This document shows positions 42,744 through 50,531 of a stretch of DNA of 64,000 nt, one piece after another (position 1 is the first letter of the stretch; each line of letters starts with the position of its first letter). The stretch lies in NCBI RefSeq assembly GCF_035917995.1, contig NZ_CP109131.1, positions 7,998,001-8,062,000 on the forward strand. The letters run 5' to 3'. Under the pieces are notes generated by a model that was not told the DNA's origin, did not search any database, and was given only the letters and a program-made list of their open reading frames with translations. The DNA comes from Streptosporangium sp. NBC_01755 (GTDB lineage Bacteria; Actinomycetota; Actinomycetes; Streptosporangiales; Streptosporangiaceae). The position numbers and the translations under genes were made by a program.

Positions 42744-43862
42744 TCAGGAACAGCTGCCCTTCTTGGTGAGCTGACCGCCGATGACCTTGTTGTCGCAGGC
42801 AATCGTGTTGCCGCCCACGGTGTCGTTGATGCCGACGCCCCTGCCGCCGGCGAGATCGATGGTGTTCTTGCGGAAGACGTTGCCGGTGCCCCAGCCATCG
42901 ACGATCTCGTGGGTCTGGAAGCCGTCCTGCGGCGTCTTCTTTCCGGTGTTGCCCTCGATCACATAGTTGTTGCCCTTGACGTCGACCCAGGAGTCGTTGA
43001 GCTTGTCCCCGCCGAGTGCCGACCCGTCGAAGACGTTGCCGACGATGTGGCCCCCGCTGGTGCCTTCCTTGATGTCCACGGCCTCAGCCGTGGCCCGGAT
43101 CACATTTCCGCGTACCAGGTTGTTGTCGCTCTTGTCCATCTGCCCGCCGGAATACTTCTTCCAGTTCGACTCTGCCGATCCGAGATAGACGCCCTCGCCG
43201 AACTTCGCACGGCGCAGGCCAGTGTTGTAGATCTTGTTGTATTGCACCATGTTGCCGGTACTGAAATTGCGCAGATGGACGGCCTCGTCGCCGATGTCAT
43301 GCACGGTGAGGCCCTGGATGATCGAGCCGTTGGTCCTGTCCGCCATGACGCCCTTCTGCGCGTTCTGAACGGTGAAGCCCACCAACCGCCAGAAACTCGC
43401 CCTGTCGAGGTGGAAGGCGTAGCCCTTCTTGATGCCGCCGCCCTCCAGAACCGATTGGGCGGTGCCGCACAGAAAGATCGGCTTACCCCGTGTTCCTGAC
43501 CTCTGGGCGACGAACTCGCCCCTGTAGGTGCCCGGGCGCAGTCGAATGACGTCGCCCGCCCGGGCCGACCTGAGCGCCTGCTGGAGCTCATCGGCGCTGC
43601 CGACGGTCTTGGTCGGCTGCGGGCAGCGCACCATGCCGGGGCCGGTCGGCACGGTCATGACCGGTGCGGGAGCGGACACGGACACCATCCTCAAGCCCTT
43701 GAGGTCTCTCGCCTCCTTGTCCCCGCCGTTGTTTCCGTAACCGCCGGTGTCGGCGCCGTTCCCAAGGCCCATGCCCTCGTTGCCGCCGGCCACCAGCCAG
43801 AGCCCCGTGGCCATGACCAGCGGGCCCACCAGCCCGACGACTAACTTGATATCGATCTTCAT
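42744..43862 (-). CDS. Secreted right-handed beta-helix protein
   Basis: A 372-aa exported protein. The N-terminus MKIDIKLVVGLVGPLVMATG has a signal-anchor helix, followed by a disordered Gly/Asn-rich linker (GYGNNGGDKEAR). The core from about residue 80 has the pectate-lyase-like/beta-helix pattern: RLRPGTYRGEFVAQRSGT, GFTVQNAQKGVM, VQYNKIYNTG and VRGNVIRATAEAVDI, GNTGKKT, repeated N-N-x-V ladders. This suggests polysaccharide binding or cleavage outside the cell. No catalytic residues were identified with confidence. It is monocistronic. Confidence 0.85.
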   Translation of the reverse strand: MKIDIKLVVGLVGPLVMATGLWLVAGGNEGMGLGNGADTGGYGNNGGDKEARDLKGLRMVSVSAPAPVMTVPTGPGMVRCPQPTKTVGSADELQQALRSARAGDVIRLRPGTYRGEFVAQRSGTRGKPIFLCGTAQSVLEGGGIKKGYAFHLDRASFWRLVGFTVQNAQKGVMADRTNGSIIQGLTVHDIGDEAVHLRNFSTGNMVQYNKIYNTGLRRAKFGEGVYLGSAESNWKKYSGGQMDKSDNNLVRGNVIRATAEAVDIKEGTSGGHIVGNVFDGSALGGDKLNDSWVDVKGNNYVIEGNTGKKTPQDGFQTHEIVDGWGTGNVFRKNTIDLAGGRGVGINDTVGGNTIACDNKVIGGQLTKKGSCS

Positions 43863-44330
43863 AACTCGTCTCCCTTTCCGGGGGTCGACAGACGATTACT
43901 CCACCAGGAACACAGGACTTGCTTTATTGCGAAAACTCTTGAGGTGACGCTTACTGATGATCAAAGGTCGACGCCACCCGGAACGCGCCTGTCACTGCAG
44001 GTCAGAGGCATGATCGCGTGTCACGTCGAGCTTTCAGGTTCAGTGAAGGCATGTCACCAGGGGCATGGCCATGCGCGCCACGACCGTTCCAACCGATCAC
44101 CCCTCCAGCGGGGCAACACCTTCACAAGGCTTGGTCTTCACAGTCGGTCACTGTCCGACTCGGATCAGTTGCTCGGTTTCGACGTGTCTGACGTTGTGAA
44201 TGATGCGCTTGCGGAATGGCCGGTCTTGTCTGCGCTGAGGCCGACAGGACCGGCCACACCGGCTCCGCCGAGGCCGTAGTGACCGCTGCACTTCGAAAAA
44301 TGTTGCCCACCTGCGGAGAGTCGGTTTTTC

Positions 44331-44444
44331 TCAGACAGCCCTCGGTTCGGCGACCGACTGGACAAGGCCGTTTCTTTCAAGACTGGCCAGCATATCCTCA
44401 ACCGCACCGGGAAGATTCTTTTCAGGAGTCGGCAATCCGGCTCT
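44331..44444 (-). pseudogene. Possible PIN-domain-protein C-terminal relic
   Basis: An open 37-codon segment ends LPGAVEDMLASLERNGLVQS and VAEPRAV. It resembles, over about 25 residues, the C-terminus of the remnant at 45564 (PPEAVDDVLDALEKAGLVES). No start codon or upstream domain is visible. It may be a second degraded copy of the same gene. Confidence 0.4.
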
Positions 44445-44485
44445 TCAATGTTGAGGGGGATGTTCACCCTCAACATCGAAGAGCC
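44439..44485. repeat. 19-bp inverted repeat with 9-nt loop
   Basis: GGCTCTTCAATGTTGAGGG and its complement, with one mismatch, flank GGATGTTCA. It could be a terminator, a MITE-like end or a relic of an insertion. No T-run follows. Confidence 0.85.
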
Positions 44486-44849
44486 CCTAAAGGGATGGTG
44501 GGCGGCGCCGGCTGCGACCGGCCGAAGAACCGCAGCACGGTCGTCGACCGCCTGACGCGCGGCGAGACGCCACAGGCGGAGCGCCTTCAACCCTGTAATG
44601 AAACTCCTCGCCGAAAACGACACCAGTCCCAAATCGACACCGGATGGACCGGGCCGACCTGGGCCAAGTTTCGGCTGTCTTCGCAGGTCTACGCGTCGCC
44701 GGAGGTCGGTCTCGCGGGGCACGCAACCCCGGTCCCATCGAAACCGCGGTAGCCACAAGGTTCGTGCGCGACGAGCACTCCCCAGACCACCCGCGGCGGC
44801 ATCACAGACCTGTCATGACCTGGCTTTGCTTTTCACCCGGTGACGGGCG

Positions 44850-45560
44850 TCAGACCATTACCGACTCCCCACCGGGATAGGCAAAGGACGACCGAGGCGA
44901 GTAAAAGCCCCACACGATCTGCAGCGGCTCGGCGGGGCGGAGAGCATAGACGGGGTGGCTCGGCTCCAGAAACTCCAGTGACACGATCTCGAACGGGTCG
45001 ACCGGTTCCGCCACGAACGGATAGATCCCGCTGAGCTTCTGCCCGCCGACCTCGGTGATGTAGCGCAACTGGCCACGGTTGACCGCCATACCGGTGTCAC
45101 CGACCCGCGCAGTCGTACGGATCACCGGCACACCGTCCGACTCGGTCGTCGCGACCAGATCCCTGCCCTCGACCTCGATCGTGGTACGGCCCGCGGTGGC
45201 GGGCACACCTCGGGCGGCCGCGTACTCACGTACCGCCACACTGGAGTTGAAGTAGTGCGTCCACCAGCGGCCGGGGGTCACACCGTCGGGAGCGTAGGCG
45301 TCCTCCAGGTCCGGCCCAATGTAGGTGAGCGAGTACGCGCCGAAGCCTGAAGTCTGCTCAGGCCGGTCGACGACGTACTGGTTCATGAAGACCTGGCGGT
45401 TGGCCATGGGCTTCAGACCGTCAGGCACCAGGGCCGCAACGGCTTCGGGATCGGCCGGCACCCAGCCAAAGTAGATCATCCGGCTGTTGACGACGAGCTG
45501 GGGAGCCACGATTTCGGACACGACTTCTCCCTGACTATCGACGGTATACAGCCGGAACAT
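44850..45560 (-). CDS. Acetoacetate-decarboxylase-like protein
   Basis: A 236-aa protein of the acetoacetate decarboxylase superfamily: IYFGWVPADPEAVAALVPDG, MNQYVVDRPEQTSGFGAYSL, and a C-terminal domain with GIYPFVAEPVDPFEIVSLEF and RPAEPLQIVWGFYSPRSSFAY. The catalytic Schiff-base lysine of true acetoacetate decarboxylase is not evident in the visible motif positions, so it is probably one of the diverse ADC-like aldolases, dehydratases or cyclases. The neighbouring gene upstream is the PIN remnant (3-bp gap). Confidence 0.8.
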   Translation of the reverse strand: MFRLYTVDSQGEVVSEIVAPQLVVNSRMIYFGWVPADPEAVAALVPDGLKPMANRQVFMNQYVVDRPEQTSGFGAYSLTYIGPDLEDAYAPDGVTPGRWWTHYFNSSVAVREYAAARGVPATAGRTTIEVEGRDLVATTESDGVPVIRTTARVGDTGMAVNRGQLRYITEVGGQKLSGIYPFVAEPVDPFEIVSLEFLEPSHPVYALRPAEPLQIVWGFYSPRSSFAYPGGESVMV

Positions 45561-45563
45561 ACG

Positions 45564-45806
45564 TTACGTACCCACAGAGAACAATGATGGATATGTGATC
45601 CCCTCGATTCCTCGGAAACCGACTGTCACCCCAGCCTCGACGATCCGCCAACCAGCCCGGAGGGCGGCGACCGACTCGACCAGACCTGCTTTCTCCAAAG
45701 CGTCGAGCACATCGTCTACGGCCTCCGGCGGGTTCACCCGCGAGTCCGCGATCTGCTGAACACAGGTCCAGAGCACCCGTCCATCGAGATCGCTCTGGTC
45801 CAGCAC
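45564..45806 (-). pseudogene. Truncated PIN-domain protein (C-terminal part)
   Basis: The 80-aa frame begins LDQSDLDGRVLWTCVQQIAD and continues SRVNPPEAVDDVLDALEKAG, LVESVAALR, the C-terminal pattern of a family of PIN-domain (VapC-like) proteins. The in-frame upstream sequence (LPRHEAKSPDDF) also fits this family but has no start and runs into the end of the membrane-protein gene. The N-terminal ribonuclease half with the acidic metal site is therefore missing. A GTG at 45806 would give an 80-aa product, but expression is unlikely. Confidence 0.5.
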
Positions 45807-45846
45807 GAAGTCATCGGGAGACTTGGCCTCGTGCCGGGGCAGGCGC

Positions 45847-46344
45847 TCAAGAGTAGGCCCCTGGGCGGACGATCATAAGGACCACGACGATCGCCCACAG
45901 CAGGTTGTAGATTCCGGCGAGCATGCTCAAGGTACGCAGCCGCTTGCCGTCGTCGGGGGCGGCGAGGGCATCACGTTGGCGCGGATAGATCTGCAGGGCG
46001 AGCAACCCGCCCGCGGCGGTGGTGAGGACCATGGAGATGTTGATCCAGATCTCGCCCATCCTGCCCTGGACGAAAGCCAGGGCGATCCCCACGACGGGCA
46101 CGACGACAGCGAAGACGCCGTAACCGCGGGTGATGCGGTGCAGCGCGACAGCCACGGCCCGATTGCGGTCTCCCTGGGTCTCCAGCTGCGGGTCGAGGAG
46201 CGCACCCGCCGTGGCCGGGCCGGCCGCGACGCTCGTGGCGACCGGGGCATAGCGGGGGAACAGGCTTGCGGCGACGGCCGATCCTCCGACGAACACAATG
46301 CCGGCCAGTACATGGACCGACAACAACACGCCTTCCACAGGCAC
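45847..46344 (-). CDS. Four-helix membrane protein, DUF2269-like
   Basis: A 165-aa protein with four hydrophobic segments (VLLSVHVLAGIVFVGGSAVA, GVFAVVVPVVGIALAFV, ISMVLTTAAGGLLALQI, MLAGIYNLLWAIVVVLMIV) and two charged loops. The first-helix histidine pattern recalls DUF2269/CopD-like integral membrane proteins. It is transcribed from the marR side with the large double palindrome immediately upstream of its start, so it is the likely MarR target. Function unknown; an efflux or redox membrane component is possible. Confidence 0.72.
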   Translation of the reverse strand: MPVEGVLLSVHVLAGIVFVGGSAVAASLFPRYAPVATSVAAGPATAGALLDPQLETQGDRNRAVAVALHRITRGYGVFAVVVPVVGIALAFVQGRMGEIWINISMVLTTAAGGLLALQIYPRQRDALAAPDDGKRLRTLSMLAGIYNLLWAIVVVLMIVRPGAYS

Positions 46345-46356
46345 CCCTCTCCATTA

Positions 46357-46403
46357 CCTTCAGACAGACTGAAGCCTAACATAGGCTTCAGTCTGTCTGA
46401 AGG
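46357..46403. promoter_or_regulatory. Double MarR-type operator (47-bp perfect palindrome)
   Basis: Two 22-bp arms, CCTTCAGACAGACTGAAGCC+TA and its exact complement, flank ACA. Each arm contains a complete 17-bp palindrome: CTTCAGACAGACTGAAG (46358-46374) and CTTCAGTCTGTCTGAAG (46386-46402), 28 bp apart centre to centre. It lies between marR and the membrane-protein gene. Confidence 0.85.
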
Positions 46404-46452
46404 TTGCAGCGGAGCTGTGCCCCATACCGTCTGGGGCCTCTCACCCATCAGG

Positions 46453-46899
46453 TCAGAGCGGTGAACGGCCCCCGAACGCGGCGCGTACGGCGTCGGCGAT
46501 CTGACGTTGGATCGGATCGGCGTCCGGGCCGAACAGCCGTTCGTCGACCACCGCCACGGCCTTCATCGCCTCCTGCATGAGATGTGCGCCTTCAGGTGTG
46601 ATCTCGATGGCCGAAGCGGACCCCGCACGGGCGGTGTTGTCCCGAACGAGCCCGGCGCCGGACAGCGCCTTCACCGCCGTATGGACGCTCTGCACGGTGA
46701 TTCCGGACATCCGCGCCAAGTCGCTGAACGACGCGCCGGGCACACCGGCGATGTGCCCGAGCAGGCCGAGCCTGCTGACCGTCAGGCCGATCGGCGCGAG
46801 GGCGGCACCGAGCTCGGACTCGATCCGGTGCGCCAGCGTGAGCAGCACGATGGAAGGGCTGGTCTCCGGCGGACCTGGACGGGCGTTCTCGATTGTCAC
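46453..46899 (-). CDS. MarR family transcriptional regulator
   Basis: A 148-aa MarR protein: helix 1 SIVLLTLAHRIESELGAALA, DNA-binding region VSRLGLLGHIAGVPGASFSD, LARMSGITVQSVHTAVKAL and the wing LVRDNTARAGSASAIEITPE. GTG 46899 lies directly behind GGGAGG and the family length is met. It probably binds the double palindrome 50 bp downstream of its stop and represses the DUF2269-like gene; whether it controls the divergent gene at 47099 is unclear. Confidence 0.88.
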   Translation of the reverse strand: MTIENARPGPPETSPSIVLLTLAHRIESELGAALAPIGLTVSRLGLLGHIAGVPGASFSDLARMSGITVQSVHTAVKALSGAGLVRDNTARAGSASAIEITPEGAHLMQEAMKAVAVVDERLFGPDADPIQRQIADAVRAAFGGRSPL

Positions 46900-47098
46900 C
46901 TCCCAAGTCTCCCGCAGTCCCCATCGGCTGCGACGATGTGGACGGCACCTTGCGTAAGCGATCTCACCTGTCGGCACTACGGCGATGCTGCGGATGACCC
47001 CTTCAGGGCATTCGGCGCCTACGAGCTGTTCCACCGCTTCCGCGTCTTCCGAGTGGCCTCGCGGAGGACAGTCAGACCACAGTACGAGGTCCATCGCC

Positions 47099-47728
47099 AT
47101 GACGCGGCTGAGCGGCAGAGTGGTCCGATGGCAGCCGATGCTGGACTCGCTCCTGTTCAGCGGCGTGGTCCTGGCCTGGCCCCATGACGAACCGCTCACG
47201 TGGAAGGGCGCGGTCTGGTCGCTGCGGGTGATCTCCGTTCTGGTCACGCTGGCCGCGGTGTTCGTGCTGGACAACGCGGCGGCCGACGTGCTGGCGCCGA
47301 TGCCGCTGCCGCTGGGGGCGCGGACCGCGCCGCGGGTGGGGTTCACATTGGTCTGGATTGTTCCGGTGTGGGGGGTATCGCTGCTGGTTCTGGCACCGCG
47401 TATGTCGGCGGTGTGGGTCCTGTGGTCGACGGTGGAGCCGGCGGGACTGCTCGCCACAGGGCTGGCAGGCGCCGCAATGCTGGCCGGGAGGCTCGGCATG
47501 CGGGAGCCGGGTGTCGTGGCGGCGCCCGGTGCGGCGGGCGCATGGCTACTGATCTTCATTCTGCCGGGGCCGGTCGCGATGTCCACGCTCCGGCCACAGG
47601 ACTGGGTGGTGGCCCATCTCTATTGGTCACTGCTGCTCGTGGCGGGTCTCGCAGTGCTGGTCCGGATGTCGCGCGATCCGGTTAGGAGGCCGCGCACTTG
47701 GCGGCGTTGTTGGCCCCCTGCCCGGTGA
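47099..47728 (+). CDS. Six-helix membrane protein, unknown
   Basis: A 209-aa integral membrane protein with about six hydrophobic segments, for example MLDSLLFSGVVLAWP, SLRVISVLVTLAAVFVLDNA, FTLVWIVPVWGVSLLVLA, AWLLIFILPGP and LYWSLLLVAGLAVLVRM. ATG 47099 with GAGG upstream was chosen among open frames. The C-terminal 15 residues are Arg/Trp-rich. The pattern is compatible with the membrane partner of an ABC-2 exporter, but no ATPase gene is adjacent. Divergent from marR. Confidence 0.6.
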   Translation: MTRLSGRVVRWQPMLDSLLFSGVVLAWPHDEPLTWKGAVWSLRVISVLVTLAAVFVLDNAAADVLAPMPLPLGARTAPRVGFTLVWIVPVWGVSLLVLAPRMSAVWVLWSTVEPAGLLATGLAGAAMLAGRLGMREPGVVAAPGAAGAWLLIFILPGPVAMSTLRPQDWVVAHLYWSLLLVAGLAVLVRMSRDPVRRPRTWRRCWPPAR

Positions 47729-47845
47729 ACGGAACCGGTGTCCGATGTCGGACAGCTCTGCCACACGATCCCCCCGAAACGGCACAGGATGGTACATACG
47801 ACCCCTGCGCGAAGGTGGCCGAAGGCCGACTGGCAGGATCGGGCC

Positions 47846-48871
47846 GTGAACCATCGCACGCTTGGCCGCACCGGCATCCAGGTCAGCCCGCTCTGTCTCG
47901 GCACGATGATGCTCGGGGCCTGGGGAAACACCGATTACGACGAGTGCGAGCGCATCGTCGGCACCGCGCTCGACGCGGGCATCAACTTCATCGACACCGC
48001 CGACGTGTACGCGTTCGGCGAGAGCGAGACGATCCTGGGCAGGGCCATCAAGGGCCGTAGGGACGAGATCGTGCTGGCGACGAAGTTCCACAACCAGATG
48101 GGCGACTCGCCCAACCGGCGTGGCAACTCCCGCCGCTGGATCATGCAGGCCGTCGAGGACAGCCTGCGCCGCCTGGGCACCGACTGGATCGACCTCTACC
48201 AGGTGCACCGTCCCGATCCGCAGACCGACATCGACGAGACCCTCGGCGCCCTGTCCGACCTCGTGCGCCAGGGCAAGGTGCGGGCGATCGGCACCTCCTC
48301 CTTCCCCGCCGAGGAGATCGTCGAGGCCCAGTGGGTCGCCGACCACCGGCAGCGCGAGCGGTTCTCGACCGAGCAGCCCTCGTACTCGATCCTCGCCCGG
48401 CACGCCGAGGCCGCCGTCCTGCCGGTGGCCGAGCGCCACAACCTGGGGGTGATGGTCTGGAGCCCGCTGAACGGTGGCTGGCTGACCGGCAAGTACCGCC
48501 GGGACGCGCCGCTGCCCGACGGCTCCCGGGCCTCCCGCAACGGCGACCACTTCGACTTCAAGGCCGAGGAGGTCCGCGCCCGCAAGCTCGACGTCACCGA
48601 GAAGCTGGCTGTCCTGGCCGACGAGGCGGGCATCTCGATGATCCACCTGGCCCTGGGCTTCGTGCTCTCCCATCGGGCCGTCACCTCGGCGGTGATCGGC
48701 CCGCGCACGCTGGAGCAGCTCACCAGCCAGCTCGGCGCGGACGAGGTGCGGCTGTCACCGGAGATCCTCAACGCGATCGACGAGCTGGTCCCGCCGGGGA
48801 CGAACATCAGCCCCGACGACGTCGGCTACCTGCCGCCCGCCCTGACCAATCCCGCTCTCCGCCGCCGCTGA
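47846..48871 (+). CDS. Aldo/keto reductase
   Basis: A 341-aa TIM-barrel oxidoreductase: GTMMLGAWGNTDYDECERIV, NFIDTADVYAFGESE (catalytic Asp and Tyr), the lysine in LATKFHNQMG, WIDLYQVHRPDP for the catalytic histidine, and NADPH contacts STEQPSYSIL and VIGPRTLEQL. Reduces aldehydes or ketones with NADPH. GTG 47846 gives the normal N-terminus; no strong ribosome site is seen. It is monocistronic and followed by an 18-bp terminator. Its function in the neighbourhood is not evident. Confidence 0.92.
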   Translation: MNHRTLGRTGIQVSPLCLGTMMLGAWGNTDYDECERIVGTALDAGINFIDTADVYAFGESETILGRAIKGRRDEIVLATKFHNQMGDSPNRRGNSRRWIMQAVEDSLRRLGTDWIDLYQVHRPDPQTDIDETLGALSDLVRQGKVRAIGTSSFPAEEIVEAQWVADHRQRERFSTEQPSYSILARHAEAAVLPVAERHNLGVMVWSPLNGGWLTGKYRRDAPLPDGSRASRNGDHFDFKAEEVRARKLDVTEKLAVLADEAGISMIHLALGFVLSHRAVTSAVIGPRTLEQLTSQLGADEVRLSPEILNAIDELVPPGTNISPDDVGYLPPALTNPALRRR

Positions 48872-48937
48872 CGGAACCCCGGGACCGGGCCGGCGCCACC
48901 TGAGGGTCGCGAACGCCCGGGGCCCGGGCGGGGGGCA

Positions 48938-48985
48938 CGAGGTGGGTCCGAGCAGTGCCGGTACGGCCTGCTCGGACCCACCTCG
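48938..48985 (+). terminator. Terminator of the aldo/keto reductase gene
   Basis: A perfect 18-bp stem (CGAGGTGGGTCCGAGCAG and complement) with a 12-nt loop is followed by CGTTTT. Confidence 0.93.
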
Positions 48986-49149
48986 CGTTTTCGGAAGAAC
49001 GCCGGGTCGGCGGCCGCCACCTGCTCACACCCCGCCGCCTCGGGAACGGGGCCGGTGCGGCACTTTACCCAGGTCCGATGCCCTTTACCAGAGGCCTGGC
49101 GACTACTTGCCGCGTTGGCCGCGAAAGGGGCCGCGGCCGCCGCAGCACA

Positions 49150-49645
49150 GCTACATTGAGCCCACTGTGGAGCTGATACGGACGAGAAGGTCGACATACG
49201 GAACACCACCCACCACCACCCGCCACGGCACCAAATACTCCGGCAACCGCCCCCGCAACCACTCCAGCAACTCCCCCTCCCCCACCCCACCCCACCCCCA
49301 GCAACAAGAACCACATACGACGTCCCGAAGATCTCCCTGAGCCGGGCGACCATCCGTACCACGAGGATGGAGTGACCACCGAGAGCGAAGAAGTCGTCGG
49401 TAACGCCGGGCTCGGCGACGCCGAGCACATCGGCCCAGAGCTCGGCGACGCGCCGCTCAGCGTCGGTGCGCGGGGCGACGTGCTCCGTCGGCCGAGGTCG
49501 CCCGGCTCCGGCAGCGCCTTGCGGTCGACCTTGCCGTTGGCGTTGAGCGGGATCGCGGGCAGCGGTACGTGGTGCGCCGGGACCATGTAGGCGGGCAGTC
49601 GCGCACGGCACCAGGCGTCCAGATCCGGTTCCGCCCCCGTCTCCC
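49150..49645 (-). pseudogene. Fragment of a non-ribosomal peptide synthetase
   Basis: Read on the minus strand it starts with the C-terminal end of an adenylation domain (DLDAWCRARLPAYMVPAHHV, NANGKVDRKALPEPGDL), shifts frame near 49487 by one lost base, and continues with a carrier protein (DAERRVAELWADVLGVAEPG, DDFFALGGHSILVVRM) including the phosphopantetheine serine in GGHS. At about LREIFGT it breaks and, after a gap, another adenylation end appears (ELLEWLRGRLPEYLVPWRVV). No intact module or start exists, so it is a decayed relic of an NRPS gene. Confidence 0.8.
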
Positions 49646-49654
49646 CCTCGCTTC

Positions 49655-50440
49655 TCACTTTCGCATGCGACTCACGGTGTCGGCCATGCCTCCGATGCGG
49701 CGGCTCAGCTCGTGAGCGGTCCGCCCGACCTGGCCCGCGATCTCCTCCCGTTGCGCCGACTCGACATCGCCGACGGGGAAAGTGACCGCTATTCCCGCGA
49801 TCGGGTAGGCCCTGTGGTCCAGTACAGCGGCGGCGACGGAAGAAAAGCCTGTCGTGACCTCCCCTTCCTCTGTCGCATACCCGCGGCGCCGTACGTCGAC
49901 CAGCAGGTGGCGGAGCGCGGACGGTGAGCGTGGTCCGACCTCGGTCCGCATAATGAAAGCCGAGGGATCGGGAAACACCGCCCGCACCTGGGCTTGCGAG
50001 AGACACGCCAGCATGGCCCGGCCGCTGGCGGTCAGGTGCGCCGGTAGCCGTACCCCGACTTCGACGACCAGCGGCGCGCGCCCGGGTGCACGTTCCTCGA
50101 TGATGTAAATGACCTCACGGCCGTGCAGTACGGCGAGGTGCGCGTTGTGCTCGGTGCGATCGACGAGCCCGGCCAGCGGCACCCGGGCCAGCCGCTGGAG
50201 CGGGGCCTGTCGGCTGTATCCGGAACCGAGCTCGAAGGCACTCACGCCCAGGCCGTAGCGCCGTTCCTCGGGCAGATGCACGACGAATCCTTCGCGGGCC
50301 AGCGTATCCAGCAGGTGGTACGTCGTCGAGCGGGGCAGGCGCACGTCACGGCTGATGGCGGCGGCCGACACCGGGCCGGCCTGACCCGCGAGGTAGCGCA
50401 AGATGGCCAGCACCTGGGCGGCGGCGGGAACGACGGACAT
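49655..50440 (-). CDS. IclR family regulator, probable repressor of the hut genes
   Basis: A 261-aa IclR protein: N-terminal winged helix (AQVLAILRYLAGQAGPVSAA, RDVRLPRSTTYHLLDTLARE) and effector domain with AGLVDRTEHNAHLAVLHGRE, LTASGRAMLACL and the C-terminal VAGIAVTFPVGD segment. It is divergent from hutH with 91 bp between starts. IclR-type regulators commonly control the hut operon of actinobacteria, sensing histidine or urocanate; this assignment is by context. ATG 50440 is near the promoter inverted repeat. Confidence 0.88.
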   Translation of the reverse strand: MSVVPAAAQVLAILRYLAGQAGPVSAAAISRDVRLPRSTTYHLLDTLAREGFVVHLPEERRYGLGVSAFELGSGYSRQAPLQRLARVPLAGLVDRTEHNAHLAVLHGREVIYIIEERAPGRAPLVVEVGVRLPAHLTASGRAMLACLSQAQVRAVFPDPSAFIMRTEVGPRSPSALRHLLVDVRRRGYATEEGEVTTGFSSVAAAVLDHRAYPIAGIAVTFPVGDVESAQREEIAGQVGRTAHELSRRIGGMADTVSRMRK

Positions 50441-50443
50441 TTT

Positions 50444-50467
50444 CCAAGAATAACCCTAATGTCTTGG
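50444..50467. promoter_or_regulatory. Inverted repeat between iclR-like gene and hutH
   Basis: CCAAGA (50444-50449) and TCTTGG (50462-50467) with a 12-nt spacer lie directly upstream of the regulator's start and 64 bp before hutH. It is a candidate operator for the divergent pair. Confidence 0.45.
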
Positions 50468-50531
50468 ATCCCAGACAGAGGGTCGATCTCGGCCGTGACA
50501 TCAGGGCTGTGACCTGTCGTTTCATGGACTC

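Larger units (their letters stand above)
43863..44849. other. Nearly 1-kb gene-poor stretch
   Basis: Open frames here have no convincing codon bias or family match except the small relic at 44331-44444. It contains a 19-bp inverted repeat at 44439. The rest shows nothing recognisable; it looks like decayed intergenic DNA. Confidence 0.6.

Noticed and set aside
44216-44752. A 178-codon + strand open frame in the gene-poor stretch
   Set aside because: No ribosome site, irregular composition and it runs over the hairpin; no similarity recognised.
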